DNA of 64,000 bases from Mariniradius saccharolyticus AK6 (GTDB taxonomy: Bacteria > Bacteroidota > Bacteroidia > Cytophagales > Cyclobacteriaceae): NCBI RefSeq assembly GCF_000330725.2, contig NZ_AMZY02000013.1:124001-188000 (forward strand), read 5' to 3'. Within the stretch, counting starts at the first letter, position 1, and each line of letters begins with the position of its first letter. Under the pieces are notes generated by a model. It was not told the DNA's origin and did not search any database. It saw nothing but the letters and a program-made list of their open reading frames with translations. Made by a program: the position numbers and the translations under genes. This document shows, piece by piece, positions 49,997 through 59,707 of the stretch.

Positions 49997-52444
49997 TCAG
50001 TCCAACATTTGCGCCCTCATTTTTGCAATTCTTTCTTCCAATGACTCCGAAGACAGTGTGGCGCGCAGGCGATCGACCATGATGGGGAAGGAAAAAGGTG
50101 TAAACTGACCGGGTTTCTTGAGAACGATTTGCTGCCGATTGATTTTCCGGATCGCTCCAAATATGCTGTCTCGTTCCATTTGCATTTCCAAGACTTCCCG
50201 ATGCGCCTGTTCCAAAAGCAAATTTTCAGGGTCATAATCTTCAAAAACACCAAATAGAATCCCGGAATTCGATTGGAGGTGCTTGAAGCGTAAGGGCTTT
50301 CCAGGGAACCCTTGAAACACGAGACCTGAAATGGTAGCGACATCCCGGAATTTCCGCTTCGCCATTTCGCTCTCATTGACGCACCTCAAAATATCTTCCT
50401 CTAAGTTGTGTTCCGAAAACAAGTCTTCTTCCAAAATGTCCTCTATTGGAATCGGTGAATCGGACAGCAGCTCAAATCCATAATCATTCATCGCTATGCT
50501 GAAGGTAATCGGATAATTCACCGAAATCCTGTAAGCCAATAGGCTACCCAAAATCTCATGGACCATCCGGCCTTCGAAAGGGAAAAAGAAGAGGTGGTGG
50601 CCTTCTTTGGAAATATTCTTTTCGATCAGCAAAGTATTATCATCGGGAATAGTGGAAAGCCGTTGCTGTAGATCGAGTAGAGGGGCAACATATCGCACTT
50701 CCTCTGAGGCAAAAATCCCTTGAGAGGCATCGCGCAGGATTTCCCGGATTTTCCCGGATAGCTTTGAGGTAAGGGATATCCTACCGCCCATGTAGGAAGG
50801 GGTATTGGAGCTCTTTTTAGTCGAGAGCTTCACGATAGCGCTCATGTCCTTTATTTGGACAAATTCCAGGTTACGACCGGAAAAGAAAAACCGATCGCCC
50901 GGCCTGAGTTTGGAGAAAAAATACTCCTCAATCATACCGAGGAAAGTGCCGTTCTTCAGCCGCACCTTAAGCATAGGATCACTTACGATGGTACCCATGG
51001 AAAGCCGATGGCGCATGGCAGTTCTCTTGTCTTTGATCCTGAAAACCCCATCTTCACCCATTTCGACCTTGGAAAACTCCTCGTAGCCTCCAAGCGTCTC
51101 GCCGCCTTTGGTTACAAAATTCAATGCCCACTCGTATGCTGTCCCTGTCAGATGCTGAAAGGAGTAGGTGTGTTTGAGAATTTGGAAAAGTTCATCCTTC
51201 CGAAAACCATCACCAACCGCAAGCGTGACCAGAAACTGCACCAAGACATCGTAGGTCAACTCGGGACAGTGGATACTTTCCATTTCGCCGGTTTCGACGG
51301 CGCTTCTCAATGCCGCAGCTTCGATCATTTCCAGCGAATTGGTCGGCACAAAATAGATTTCGCTGGGTAAACCTGGTTGGTGTCGTGAACGCCCTGCACG
51401 CTGTACAAATCTTGCCACACCCTTCGGACTTCCGATTTGTATCACTGCTTCTACGGGCCTGAAGTCGACTCCCAAATCAAGGCTTGAGGTACAAACGACG
51501 AGCTTCAACTTGCCCGCATGGAGCGATTCCTCGACCCATGTACGTACCGCTTGATCGAGCGAGCCATGGTGCAATGCTGCCAATCCGGCCCAATCCGGCC
51601 GGGTTTCCATGATCTTGTGGTACCAGATTTCAGTTTGGGCCCGGGTGTTGGTAAAAAGCAAGACCGAATGGTAGCGATCAATGATCGGCAGGACTTTGTC
51701 GATCAATTTGATGCCCAAATGCCCAGACCAAGGGTACTTTTCCAGTTCATTGGGGAACACCGTATGGATTTCTGTTTTTTTCTCAATGTCCGCCTTGACG
51801 ATGTGGGTGTTTTCTCTTCCCAAGAGAATCCTACAGGCATCTTCCAGGTTACCTATCGTGGCAGATATCCCCCACAGCTTGATGGGTTGTGGGCAAATGC
51901 TACGCATATAGCTCAAAGCCAGTTGCACCTGGACCCCTCTCTTGTTACCGACAAGCTCGTGCCATTCGTCTACAATGATGGCACGCAGGTCACGAAAAAG
52001 TATTTGGTTTTCCTTTTGGGCCAACAAAACATGCAGCGTTTCTGGCGTCGTCACGAGGCATTCTGGCGGATTCTTTTTTTGATAGGTTCGTTCTTTGTTG
52101 TCGGTGTCGCCGTTGCGTACAGAGACTTTCCAAGGCAGACCGATTTGGTCGCAGACTTCTTGCATTGCTTTTTGGATATCCTGGGCCAATGCCCGAAGTG
52201 GCGTTACCCAAATCATCAGCGTGCCGTTTTTCCTCGGTTTTTGCCAATCGCTGGGGTGTTCTTTGATATATTCCAAAATGAGCGGAAACCACAGCGCAAA
52301 AGTCTTCCCGCTACCCGTGGGGGCATTGAGCAGTCCGGACTTTCCTTCCAAAAAATCCCTCCAGGCCTCGAGCTGAAAAGCAAATGGGGTCCAGCCTTTG
52401 TTGCGGAAGTATTGAATGCCTACGTTCAGGTCGTCATTTTCCAT
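49997..52444 (-). CDS. Ligase-associated DEXH-box DNA helicase (Lhr-like)
   Basis: An 815-residue superfamily 2 helicase. Walker A is APTGSGKT (41-48), the DExH box is DEWH (159-162), motif III is SAT (194-196), and motif VI is VQRAGRSRH near 355-363. The remaining ~400 residues match the Lhr-like C-terminal part typical of helicases found beside ATP-dependent DNA ligases. The family is linked to DNA repair. The gene overlaps the end of the ligase gene by 11 nt and must be translated with it. The set in other Bacteroidota and proteobacteria adds an exonuclease and a phosphoesterase; neither lies here, so this locus is reduced or those genes are elsewhere. The ATG at 52444 is the only good start. 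Confidence 0.93.
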   Translation of the reverse strand: MENDDLNVGIQYFRNKGWTPFAFQLEAWRDFLEGKSGLLNAPTGSGKTFALWFPLILEYIKEHPSDWQKPRKNGTLMIWVTPLRALAQDIQKAMQEVCDQIGLPWKVSVRNGDTDNKERTYQKKNPPECLVTTPETLHVLLAQKENQILFRDLRAIIVDEWHELVGNKRGVQVQLALSYMRSICPQPIKLWGISATIGNLEDACRILLGRENTHIVKADIEKKTEIHTVFPNELEKYPWSGHLGIKLIDKVLPIIDRYHSVLLFTNTRAQTEIWYHKIMETRPDWAGLAALHHGSLDQAVRTWVEESLHAGKLKLVVCTSSLDLGVDFRPVEAVIQIGSPKGVARFVQRAGRSRHQPGLPSEIYFVPTNSLEMIEAAALRSAVETGEMESIHCPELTYDVLVQFLVTLAVGDGFRKDELFQILKHTYSFQHLTGTAYEWALNFVTKGGETLGGYEEFSKVEMGEDGVFRIKDKRTAMRHRLSMGTIVSDPMLKVRLKNGTFLGMIEEYFFSKLRPGDRFFFSGRNLEFVQIKDMSAIVKLSTKKSSNTPSYMGGRISLTSKLSGKIREILRDASQGIFASEEVRYVAPLLDLQQRLSTIPDDNTLLIEKNISKEGHHLFFFPFEGRMVHEILGSLLAYRISVNYPITFSIAMNDYGFELLSDSPIPIEDILEEDLFSEHNLEEDILRCVNESEMAKRKFRDVATISGLVFQGFPGKPLRFKHLQSNSGILFGVFEDYDPENLLLEQAHREVLEMQMERDSIFGAIRKINRQQIVLKKPGQFTPFSFPIMVDRLRATLSSESLEERIAKMRAQMLD

Positions 52445-54026
52445 ATGCCTTCAACAAATCCTTCAAATCTTGTAGTGTATTTGCTTCTTGGATGGATTTG
52501 TCCTTCCTCCACCTTTGGATACGGGGAAAGCGAAGCGCGATGCCTGACTTGTGTCGACTGCTCTCCTGGATTCCCTCGAATGCGATCTCAAAAACCAATC
52601 CCGGCTTTATGGTACGAACAGGACCAAACTTTTCCAAAGTATTGTTTTTGACGTAACGGTCGACCTCACGCATTTCGGCGTCCGTCAGACCTGAGTAAGC
52701 TTTTGCAAACGGAACTAGGCGGTCACCGTCCCAAACTGCCAGCGTATAATCGGAATACAAGTCTGCACGCCGACCATGGCCTTTTTGGGCGTAAACCATC
52801 ACACCGTCAATAGATAGCGGCTCGATTTTCCATTTCCACCAGGCACCACGTTTTCTTCCGACTTCATAGGCAGACGAAAGGCTCTTCAGCATCATTCCTT
52901 CCGCCATAAATGTTCGTGCTTGGCTCCTGATTTCCGTCAACTCTTCCCAGGAATCCGCTATTATCCTTTCTGAAATGACCAATTTCGAATCCACATGTAA
53001 GTCTTTCAGCCACTCCAATTTCTCCCTACGATTTACTAATTCGGATTGTCTCAAATCCTTGGTTTCCCATTCCAATACATCGTAAGCGATGAAAGCCACA
53101 GGCGCTTCTTGAAGGATTTTTTTTCCGAGTGTTTTTCTTCCGATGCGCTTTTGCAGCACGGCAAAGGGTAGGGGGCTCCCATCCTGAAAGGCGATGATTT
53201 CACCGTCCAAGACAGTTCCGAGGGGAAGAGTTTTTGCCATTTGAACCAGTTCGGGAAACTTTTCCGTTACCAATTCTTCCCCACGCGACCAGATATGTAC
53301 CTCGCCCTTACGGTGGATAATCTGCCCACGAATGCCATCCCATTTCCATTCAACCAGCCATTCGCTTGGACTGCCCAAGGATTCGGTTTCCGTTTCAAGG
53401 GGGTGTGCGAGGCAAAAGGGATAGGGCTTTGATCCGTCTGAGTTACCGAAATCATCCAGAAGCAATTGCCGAAAATCCGTCTTGGCCGGATTCCAATCTC
53501 CCATCAAGCGGTGCGCGACTTCGGTTTTTTCCTTTTTGAATACCTCCGACACGGCCTGCGTGACGAGCATCTGACTGACTCCTACCCGAAAGCCGCCTGT
53601 AATGATCTTGTTGAAAATGAACCGCTCATCCTTGTCCATTTGGTCCCAAGCCCAAAATATCTTATCTCTTTTTGTTTCTTCGGGATATTGTTCCATGGCG
53701 ATAAGGAACTCAGTCCAGTACGCCAAGGACATTTCCTGTGAGGAACTCGGTGCGGGCAGGAGCAGGGCGATCGTTTCCGCCAGATCGCCTACCGATTGAT
53801 AGCTTTCCTCAAAAAGCCAATCCGCTATGCCTGATTTTTCACAACACCAAGTTCTGAGTTGTCGGGTATTTACCTGTCGTTTGGGCCTTCGGTGGGTAAA
53901 GAACGCAAGAGCCCAAATCCGGTCTTCATCGCTTGCCCGAAGGAAAAAATCCTTCAAAGCATTGACCTTGTCGGAGGTTTTGTTGCTTTGGTCAAGTCTC
54001 AGAAACAACTCAGAAAAGAGTCTCAT
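52434..54026 (-). CDS. ATP-dependent DNA ligase (helicase-associated repair type)
   Basis: The ATG at 54026 gives 530 residues; upstream in-frame residues to 54065 do not look coding. The adenylation lysine is K228 in the motif KWDG (228-231), preceded by the N-terminal alpha-helical ligase domain (~1-200). Motif III and later parts follow: LDGEIIAF near 276 and EGMMLKSL near 369. The OB domain then runs from about 390 to the end (WWKWKIEPLSIDGVMVYAQKGHG). It seals nicks with ATP and is distinct from the essential NAD-dependent ligase. It is the first gene of a two-gene operon with the DEXH helicase, overlapping it by 11 nt, and probably acts in repair. Confidence 0.94.
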   Translation of the reverse strand: MRLFSELFLRLDQSNKTSDKVNALKDFFLRASDEDRIWALAFFTHRRPKRQVNTRQLRTWCCEKSGIADWLFEESYQSVGDLAETIALLLPAPSSSQEMSLAYWTEFLIAMEQYPEETKRDKIFWAWDQMDKDERFIFNKIITGGFRVGVSQMLVTQAVSEVFKKEKTEVAHRLMGDWNPAKTDFRQLLLDDFGNSDGSKPYPFCLAHPLETETESLGSPSEWLVEWKWDGIRGQIIHRKGEVHIWSRGEELVTEKFPELVQMAKTLPLGTVLDGEIIAFQDGSPLPFAVLQKRIGRKTLGKKILQEAPVAFIAYDVLEWETKDLRQSELVNRREKLEWLKDLHVDSKLVISERIIADSWEELTEIRSQARTFMAEGMMLKSLSSAYEVGRKRGAWWKWKIEPLSIDGVMVYAQKGHGRRADLYSDYTLAVWDGDRLVPFAKAYSGLTDAEMREVDRYVKNNTLEKFGPVRTIKPGLVFEIAFEGIQESSRHKSGIALRFPRIQRWRKDKSIQEANTLQDLKDLLKAYGK

Positions 54027-54150
54027 GGGGATTGGTTTGTGGCGCGAATGTGATTTGCTGCACATTCGGCTTGAAAATATTTATATATATTTAACAATCT
54101 TCTAAACTTCCCGACAAATTCGGGCGTTTTTGATTACAAACACCAGTTAT

Positions 54151-54663
54151 ATGAAAAAGTTAGCGGTTTTCTTTCTCCTGACGATCTTTGCAGCTTCATG
54201 CCAAAAGGAGGAAGAGTCGGTCTACACCAACAAAGAATTGAGCTACAATCTCTACAAAAGTTCTGACTTTGATTACACCGGAAAGGTAACCGTAAGGGAA
54301 TTGACAAGCGGAGGCTTGGAACTCAGGATCGAAATGGTAGGGGAAAAAGGCGGTTCCGATTACTATTTTCCAGCACATTTGCATTTTGGAGCCTATGATA
54401 GTCCCGACAGTCCGACAGCGTTCCTTCTTAATCCAATCAATATCAAGGATTTGACCAGTGTCACCCAGCTTGGCGCTTTGTCAGATGGGAGGGTCTTGGA
54501 TTTTGAAAGTTTCAAGAAACTGAATGGACATATCAAGGTACATTTAGCCGACTCTGGGCCCGAGTATCAAATCATCTTGACAGCTGGAAATATCGGCAGC
54601 AACAACAATGATCCACAGGCTTTTGACCCATCGAAGATTACACTTTGCTCGCCGTATTATTAA
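54151..54663 (+). CDS. Hypothetical lipoprotein
   Basis: The ATG at 54151 gives 170 residues; a TTG at 54130 would place extra residues before the signal peptide. The lipobox is AASC (Cys16) after the segment KKLAVFFLLTIFA. The mature part, predicted beta-rich, includes FPAHLHFGAYDSPDSPTAF, a His-x-His stretch like those in CHRD/superoxide-dismutase-like secreted domains, but the match is weak. The end (DPSKITLCSPYY) has a second cysteine. It is single, upstream of a terminator and convergent with TamL, and divergent from the ligase operon. Role unknown. Confidence 0.78.
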   Translation: MKKLAVFFLLTIFAASCQKEEESVYTNKELSYNLYKSSDFDYTGKVTVRELTSGGLELRIEMVGEKGGSDYYFPAHLHFGAYDSPDSPTAFLLNPINIKDLTSVTQLGALSDGRVLDFESFKKLNGHIKVHLADSGPEYQIILTAGNIGSNNNDPQAFDPSKITLCSPYY

Positions 54664-54688
54664 GAAATTGTATCGAATAAAGAACAGG

Positions 54689-54713
54689 AAGAGGCCGATA
54701 AGCCTCTTTTTTT
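54689..54713 (+). terminator. Terminator after the lipoprotein gene
   Basis: Stem AAGAGGC (54689-54695) / GCCTCTT (54702-54708), loop CGATAA, followed by an unbroken T-run to 54713. It ends the lipoprotein transcript; the convergent TamL gene ends 15 nt further on. Confidence 0.85.
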
Positions 54714-54727
54714 ATGCCCAGGTAGAA

Positions 54728-57142
54728 TTAGAATGGATAGCCGATACCAATATTGAAAACCGTTTGTCCACGAAATCCGGGAAATGACCTGAAAAATTGA
54801 TTGAGGACATAACGTTGTCCAAGAGGCCTTGCGGGGTCAAATGCTTTAACGCCCATGTCTAGTCGAAGTACTAGAAAGTCAAAATCCATTCTCAGACCAA
54901 TGCCCGTGCCAACGGCGATCTCCTTGTAGAATCTGTTGAACTCGAAATTTGCACCAGGTCTTGTCGGGTCAAAGAGGAAGGTCCAGGTATTGCCTAAGTC
55001 GATGAAATAGGCCGCGTCAAAGTAGCCGTACAATTTGGTCCGCAACTCAAACATTCCCTCAAAAAGTATGTCGCCGGGCTGCTCAAATCTGTAGTCGAAC
55101 GAGCCGTCTTCTAAGGTGTTCGGAGTGTTGGAACCCGGTCCTAATCGCCGTGGCTGCCAGGCTCGGATGCCCGTGCTGCCGCCTGCAAAGAAATATTTTT
55201 CATAAGGCAAGACGCCGTTGCTGACACCGTATGGCCTTGCTAAACCCAAGTTGAGCCGGTAGGCGAAAGTCTGGTATTTGGTAATCGGAATGTACCGCCT
55301 GAAGTCGGATTGGAACTTCAAAAACTGGAAATAGGCCAAACTTCTGTTTTCCACAAAATCATCACTGACAAAATTGAGGGTCGTGCCGCCGCTCTCAAAA
55401 AACAGCCTCCAAAGGGAAGCCTTGTTTTTCTGAAATGCTCCATATTGATTGAAGTTGAAAATCACCTGTCCCGAAATGCTGCTGACGTAGGAGGGAAGGA
55501 ATGAGTTGATGAGGTTGTTGCCCTGATTTTGGAGGTCCTCGAGCAAAGCCCTGAAAGCATCGTCTAGATTGGATCTGATAAAGTTGGCGTCCAGGAGATT
55601 GACGGAATATTGCTGGCGAAAATTCCTGGTGTTCCAATTGTAGGAGACTGCACCCGTGATTGCCTCTCGGATATACTCCGGCCTGTTGACGTAGCTGTAG
55701 CCAATCAATGTCCGGGTCCGCGGATTGTAACGCCCAAGGGTTTCCAATGAACCAGCTGCAAATGGAAAAAGGAATTGCGGAAAGATCACTGAAGCAGAGG
55801 TGTTCAGTTCCCGGCTCCTGAAGACACCGCCTTCACCTGTGGCGGAAACCACGCCTTCCAGCCCCGCACGAAAGAAGAATTCAAAAATCTCTGCTCCCCG
55901 AAACAGGTTTCTGTTTCTCAGTGAATGGCTAAAAAATGGTCCCGGCACCTGCTCGGTGATGCTGGCGCCAAGTTGATTCGTTATTTGGAATTTCTGGTTG
56001 GGTTGGGTGAAGATTTTTGGTCTCAAGGTATTTCCAACCGTATCGAACGCAATATTGACAAAGCGAAACAAATCGAGGTTGGCCAGCTGCCGTTGCGTAT
56101 CGATCACATTGGAGCGGCTGTACAAGGCTCCCTTTTCCAAGAAGATCCGCGAGGAAATGATCTTTTCCGAATAGCGGTCATCATAAAGATCAAACTCGAT
56201 GTCGCGGAAATAAGTCACCTCACTGTTGTCAATGAAATTCAAGGAGGGAGGGTCTACCGAAAAGAAAACAGAATCCAGTGTATATACCCGGTGAAAATCG
56301 GCGTAGGAAGGTTTTCTGATGATCTGCTCCACGACTACGCTATACGCTACTGTATCTTCATACACATTGTATTCGATGTAGGACTTGGAAAAGGTGTAGT
56401 ATCCGTTGTCCTTCAATAAATCTTCCACACGCTGCCTTTCCCGGGAAAGGGCGTTTTGCTCATAGATTTTCCCAATCTTGATTTCGGATCCCCCGATTGA
56501 TTTCTCCAAAAGCGAATAGATCTTTGGATCGTCCGAATTGGTAAAGAAAGAATCGATCAAATAGGGCTCGCCTTCTGTAATAAGATAGTCAATGCTCGCT
56601 TTTCTCCGCTTAGTTGTAACCCTGTAGTCTGTTTTTGCATCAAAAAAACCATTGTTCGCCAGCAAGAACTGCATCTGTTGGGCTGACTCTATGGTTTTGC
56701 TGCTGTCCATGACAACTCTTGGGTTGCCTGTCCGCATGAAGAAATTCCCATATTCCAGCCGCTTCTCCAGGGTTTCGAGATAGCTGTTGACCTTGTTGAG
56801 ACGCTTTGTCTGTTTTTTGTTCAATCCGCCCTCCTCGTTGAGTTGGATCAGTTCGCGGCGCTCCTGTTCGTATTCGGCACGTTTGATTTGTTGTTTGGTG
56901 CTGTCAAAAGTCCACTCGCCAAAGTTGTAGATGGAGACGCCGATGGAAGTATTGATCAGGGGAATCCGCGTATTCGGGGTCTGTCGGATCATGTTGTAAA
57001 GGGCGCCTTTATCGCTCTTTTTGACTCCCTTGATCTTGACATTGTATACCAAATATTCACCTTCTTTCAGTCCTTTGGTCAAAGAACAGGATGAAATCAA
57101 GACCAGCAGCACGAGAAAGTTTATATATTTGGCTTTATTCAC
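54728..57142 (-). CDS. tamL: TamL-type BamA/TamA family outer-membrane assembly lipoprotein
   Basis: An 804-residue outer-membrane protein with a lipoprotein signal (lipobox ISSC, Cys19). This feature distinguishes Bacteroidota TamL from TamA. POTRA-like repeats occupy roughly residues 30-370 (VYNVKIKGVKKSDKGALYNMIRQ at the start). The C-terminal ~420 residues form the Omp85 beta-barrel, ending in the family's terminal segment VFNIGIGYPF. The VRGF-like L6 motif appears as GGSTGIRAWQPRRLG near 675, matching the conserved barrel-stabilising loop (here IRAW). TamL with a TamB protein is thought to assemble outer-membrane proteins. No tamB gene is adjacent. The next gene to the right is divergent, only ~18 nt away. 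Confidence 0.88.
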   Translation of the reverse strand: MNKAKYINFLVLLVLISSCSLTKGLKEGEYLVYNVKIKGVKKSDKGALYNMIRQTPNTRIPLINTSIGVSIYNFGEWTFDSTKQQIKRAEYEQERRELIQLNEEGGLNKKQTKRLNKVNSYLETLEKRLEYGNFFMRTGNPRVVMDSSKTIESAQQMQFLLANNGFFDAKTDYRVTTKRRKASIDYLITEGEPYLIDSFFTNSDDPKIYSLLEKSIGGSEIKIGKIYEQNALSRERQRVEDLLKDNGYYTFSKSYIEYNVYEDTVAYSVVVEQIIRKPSYADFHRVYTLDSVFFSVDPPSLNFIDNSEVTYFRDIEFDLYDDRYSEKIISSRIFLEKGALYSRSNVIDTQRQLANLDLFRFVNIAFDTVGNTLRPKIFTQPNQKFQITNQLGASITEQVPGPFFSHSLRNRNLFRGAEIFEFFFRAGLEGVVSATGEGGVFRSRELNTSASVIFPQFLFPFAAGSLETLGRYNPRTRTLIGYSYVNRPEYIREAITGAVSYNWNTRNFRQQYSVNLLDANFIRSNLDDAFRALLEDLQNQGNNLINSFLPSYVSSISGQVIFNFNQYGAFQKNKASLWRLFFESGGTTLNFVSDDFVENRSLAYFQFLKFQSDFRRYIPITKYQTFAYRLNLGLARPYGVSNGVLPYEKYFFAGGSTGIRAWQPRRLGPGSNTPNTLEDGSFDYRFEQPGDILFEGMFELRTKLYGYFDAAYFIDLGNTWTFLFDPTRPGANFEFNRFYKEIAVGTGIGLRMDFDFLVLRLDMGVKAFDPARPLGQRYVLNQFFRSFPGFRGQTVFNIGIGYPF

Positions 57143-57160
57143 TATTTGGTGTTTCCCCGG

Positions 57161-57925
57161 ATGTTAAGCAAAAATACGCTTAAGTTTATTAAATCCTTAC
57201 AACAAAAGAAGTTCCGAATTGAGGAGCAATCATTTTTTGTAGAGGGCGCCAAAAGTGTCCTCGAACTGCTGGAGTCGGATTTTGAAGTCACTCATTTGTT
57301 GTACACCGATCGGTTTTTTGGGAATCACCTGAAGGCGATCGCCGATTACAAGGGAGAAGCATATCAGGTGACGGAAAAAACTTTGGAAATGGCGGGATCG
57401 CTTCAGGCCAACGATTCGGCTTTGGCAGTGGCCAAAATGAAGGAAAATGCTCGATTTTCGGTCAGACAAAACGAATGGGTTTTGGCTTTGGACGATGTCC
57501 GGGATCCAGGAAATCTTGGGACCATAATCCGGATAGCCGATTGGTACGGGATCAAAAAGGTCGTGATGAGTCTCGAAACGGCAGACTTGTACAATCCGAA
57601 AGTCCTGCAGGCCAGTATGGGAAGCTTCACCAGAATCCGTTTTTTCTACACTGATTTGGAAGCGTATCTTCCCCAATCTAAGTTGCCATTGTTTGGGGCT
57701 TTTTTGGAAGGAGAGTCTGTTTACACATCGAAATTCCCAAACGGAGGAATATTGGTCATGGGAAATGAATCCAAGGGCATTTCTGCCCGATTGGAAAAAT
57801 TCATCCAACACAAGGTTACCATTCCAAGGTTTGGAAATGCGGAATCCCTCAACGTCGCGGTGGCTACAGCAGTCATTTGTGACAATATTCTCAGGCAAAT
57901 CACCACAAACTCCAAAAATGTCTGA
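57161..57925 (+). CDS. TrmH/SpoU family RNA 2'-O-methyltransferase
   Basis: The start ATG at 57161 (MLSKNTLKFIKSLQQKKFR) gives 254 residues; an earlier TTG near 57146 is less likely. The N-terminal substrate-binding part precedes the SPOUT knot domain. Its three signatures are visible: DDVRDPGNLGTIIRIADW near 111-128, LVMGNESKGIS near 197-207, and IPRFGNAESLNVAVATAV near 218-235. SpoU enzymes methylate the 2'-OH of rRNA or tRNA nucleotides using S-adenosylmethionine through a trefoil knot. The exact target base is not known. It begins a run of three close genes; the next starts 4 nt after its stop. Confidence 0.92.
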   Translation: MLSKNTLKFIKSLQQKKFRIEEQSFFVEGAKSVLELLESDFEVTHLLYTDRFFGNHLKAIADYKGEAYQVTEKTLEMAGSLQANDSALAVAKMKENARFSVRQNEWVLALDDVRDPGNLGTIIRIADWYGIKKVVMSLETADLYNPKVLQASMGSFTRIRFFYTDLEAYLPQSKLPLFGAFLEGESVYTSKFPNGGILVMGNESKGISARLEKFIQHKVTIPRFGNAESLNVAVATAVICDNILRQITTNSKNV

Positions 57926-57928
57926 GCG

Positions 57929-58915
57929 ATGTCCAAGCTGCGCAGCACACTCCAAAAGGTCGGTTTGAATACGTTCTTTTTCCTCTTGATCGGGACGATT
58001 TTTTTGGCAAAAGCATTCCCGGAATGGGGCACCGAAAGGGCACCAATTCCGCTCAAGGAAATCACGGGCGCGGGGATTTCATTCATTTTCTTCTTTTACG
58101 GGGTCAAGCTAAGTCCCCAGCAACTTAGATCCGGACTTGCCAATTGGAAGCTGCATCTGGTGGTACAGTCGACGACCTTTCTGGTCTTTCCGTTGGTGGT
58201 GTTGGCGCTCTACGGCATTTGGGGGGTGGAGGGGGATTACTTGTGGCTAGGGACTTTTTACTTGGCGGCATTGCCTTCGACCGTATCTTCATCAGTCGTA
58301 ATGGTATCTATTGCGGGTGGAAATTTGCCTGCTGCAATCTTCAACGCCAGCATTTCCAGTATGGTGGGTATCTTCATCACGCCGCTTTGGATGGAATTGA
58401 TGATTGCCGATACCTCGGTAAGTTTTGATCTTAGCCATACATTTTGGAGGCTAAGCCTACAGGTCTTGTTTCCGGTGATTATTGGGTTGATGCTGCATGG
58501 AAGGTTGATTGGATTTGCCAATCGGCATCAGAAAACCCTCAAGAATTTTGACCAAAGTATCATCTTATTGATCGTTTTCACGGCATTTGCGGAATCATTT
58601 TCGGAAAATATGTTTGAAGGAAAATCGACCGCAGACCTTCTTTCTCTCGGGGTTTTGATGTTGGCCTTTTTCCTGTTGATGATGTCATTGATGTATGGGA
58701 TATCAAAGGCATTGGGCTTTTCGAGGGAAGACATGATTACCGTGATTTTCTGTGGTAGTAAAAAATCCCTGGTGCAAGGGGCCGTGATGGGTCGCGTGAT
58801 GTTTCCCGATCCGAAGGTGTTTGGGATATTCCTGCTGCCGCTGATGGTATATCACACCTTGCAATTGATCGTTGGTTCTGCAATAGCGCAAAAAATGGGA
58901 GAGAAAAAGACATGA
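57929..58915 (+). CDS. Bile acid:sodium symporter-like (SBF-like) membrane transporter
   Basis: A 328-residue integral membrane protein of the SBF-like family (PF13593 type, relatives of YfeH and SLC10A7). It has about ten hydrophobic helices. Conserved segments include AGISFIFFFYGVKLSP near 50 and YLAALPSTVSSSVVMVSIAGGNLPAAIFNASISSM near 110, the internal-repeat crossover helices, and a later MITVIFCGSKKSLVQGAVMGRVMFP. The transported compound is not known; sodium coupling is typical of the family. It starts 4 nt after the SpoU gene and its stop overlaps the next start (ATGA), so it is the middle gene of an operon. Confidence 0.88.
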   Translation: MSKLRSTLQKVGLNTFFFLLIGTIFLAKAFPEWGTERAPIPLKEITGAGISFIFFFYGVKLSPQQLRSGLANWKLHLVVQSTTFLVFPLVVLALYGIWGVEGDYLWLGTFYLAALPSTVSSSVVMVSIAGGNLPAAIFNASISSMVGIFITPLWMELMIADTSVSFDLSHTFWRLSLQVLFPVIIGLMLHGRLIGFANRHQKTLKNFDQSIILLIVFTAFAESFSENMFEGKSTADLLSLGVLMLAFFLLMMSLMYGISKALGFSREDMITVIFCGSKKSLVQGAVMGRVMFPDPKVFGIFLLPLMVYHTLQLIVGSAIAQKMGEKKT

Positions 58916-59700
58916 AAACACTCAAAATATATCAAGTTGACGCCTTTGCGGAGCGAAGGTTTGAAGGCAATCCCGCGGCGGTCGTGCCCCTGACGGAATG
59001 GCTTTCTGACACGGAAATGCTCCAAATTGCCATGGAGAACAACCTTTCCGAAACGGCATTTTATATCGTAGAGCAAGATCAAATATTCCTCCGATGGTTT
59101 ACGCCTGCGGTGGAGGTGGACCTGTGTGGACATGCGACTTTAGCGACCGCCCATGTGTTGTTTCAGCATGAAGGATTTGTTGGTGAAGAGATTACCTTTT
59201 TTTCGCCTAGGTCTGGATTGCTAAAAGTGAAAAAGGAGCAGGACCTTTTGACCTTGGATTTTCCGGCCGATAAATTGGAGAGCATTGAATTGGATAAGAA
59301 AATGCTGGATGCGTTTGATCCCAAACCAATTGAAGCCCATCGCGGAAAAACCGATTGGATGTTTGTATTTGAAAATGAATCGCAGATCAGGGACTTGGAA
59401 TTTGACTTGGCAAAAATCTCCGAATTCCCCGTCCGTGGGGTAATCGCAACGGCAAGGGGAAAGGAATTCGATTTCGTTTCCCGATTTTTTGCTCCACAAT
59501 CCGGCGTTCCCGAAGATCCAGTTACAGGTTCCGCGCATACGACGTTGACTCCTTTTTGGGCGGAACGCCTCGGAAAGCATCAATTGCAGGCCAGGCAAAT
59601 ATCTGCCCGTGGCGGCAATGTTTCCTGTGTATGGAAAGGGGATCGTGTGCTTTTGGGTGGAAAAGCAGTGACCTACCTAATTGGTGAAATCTTCATTTAG
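58912..59700 (+). CDS. PhzF family isomerase
   Basis: A 262-residue enzyme of the PhzF/DapF-fold family. The start overlaps the transporter stop (ATGA). The N-terminal half has FEGNPAAVVP (18-27) and the catalytic glutamate E47 in NNLSETAFY, then WFTPAVEVDLCGHATLATAHVL, the family's second signature. The C-terminal repeat ends with EDPVTGSAHTTLTPFWAERLG. PhzF enzymes carry out isomerisation of small metabolites; in phenazine producers the substrate is trans-2,3-dihydro-3-hydroxyanthranilate, but the broad bacterial family acts on unknown compounds. No phenazine genes are nearby, so a housekeeping or detoxification role is likelier. It is convergent with the FabH-like gene (7 nt). Confidence 0.92.
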   Translation: MKTLKIYQVDAFAERRFEGNPAAVVPLTEWLSDTEMLQIAMENNLSETAFYIVEQDQIFLRWFTPAVEVDLCGHATLATAHVLFQHEGFVGEEITFFSPRSGLLKVKKEQDLLTLDFPADKLESIELDKKMLDAFDPKPIEAHRGKTDWMFVFENESQIRDLEFDLAKISEFPVRGVIATARGKEFDFVSRFFAPQSGVPEDPVTGSAHTTLTPFWAERLGKHQLQARQISARGGNVSCVWKGDRVLLGGKAVTYLIGEIFI

Positions 59701-59707
59701 GCAAATT

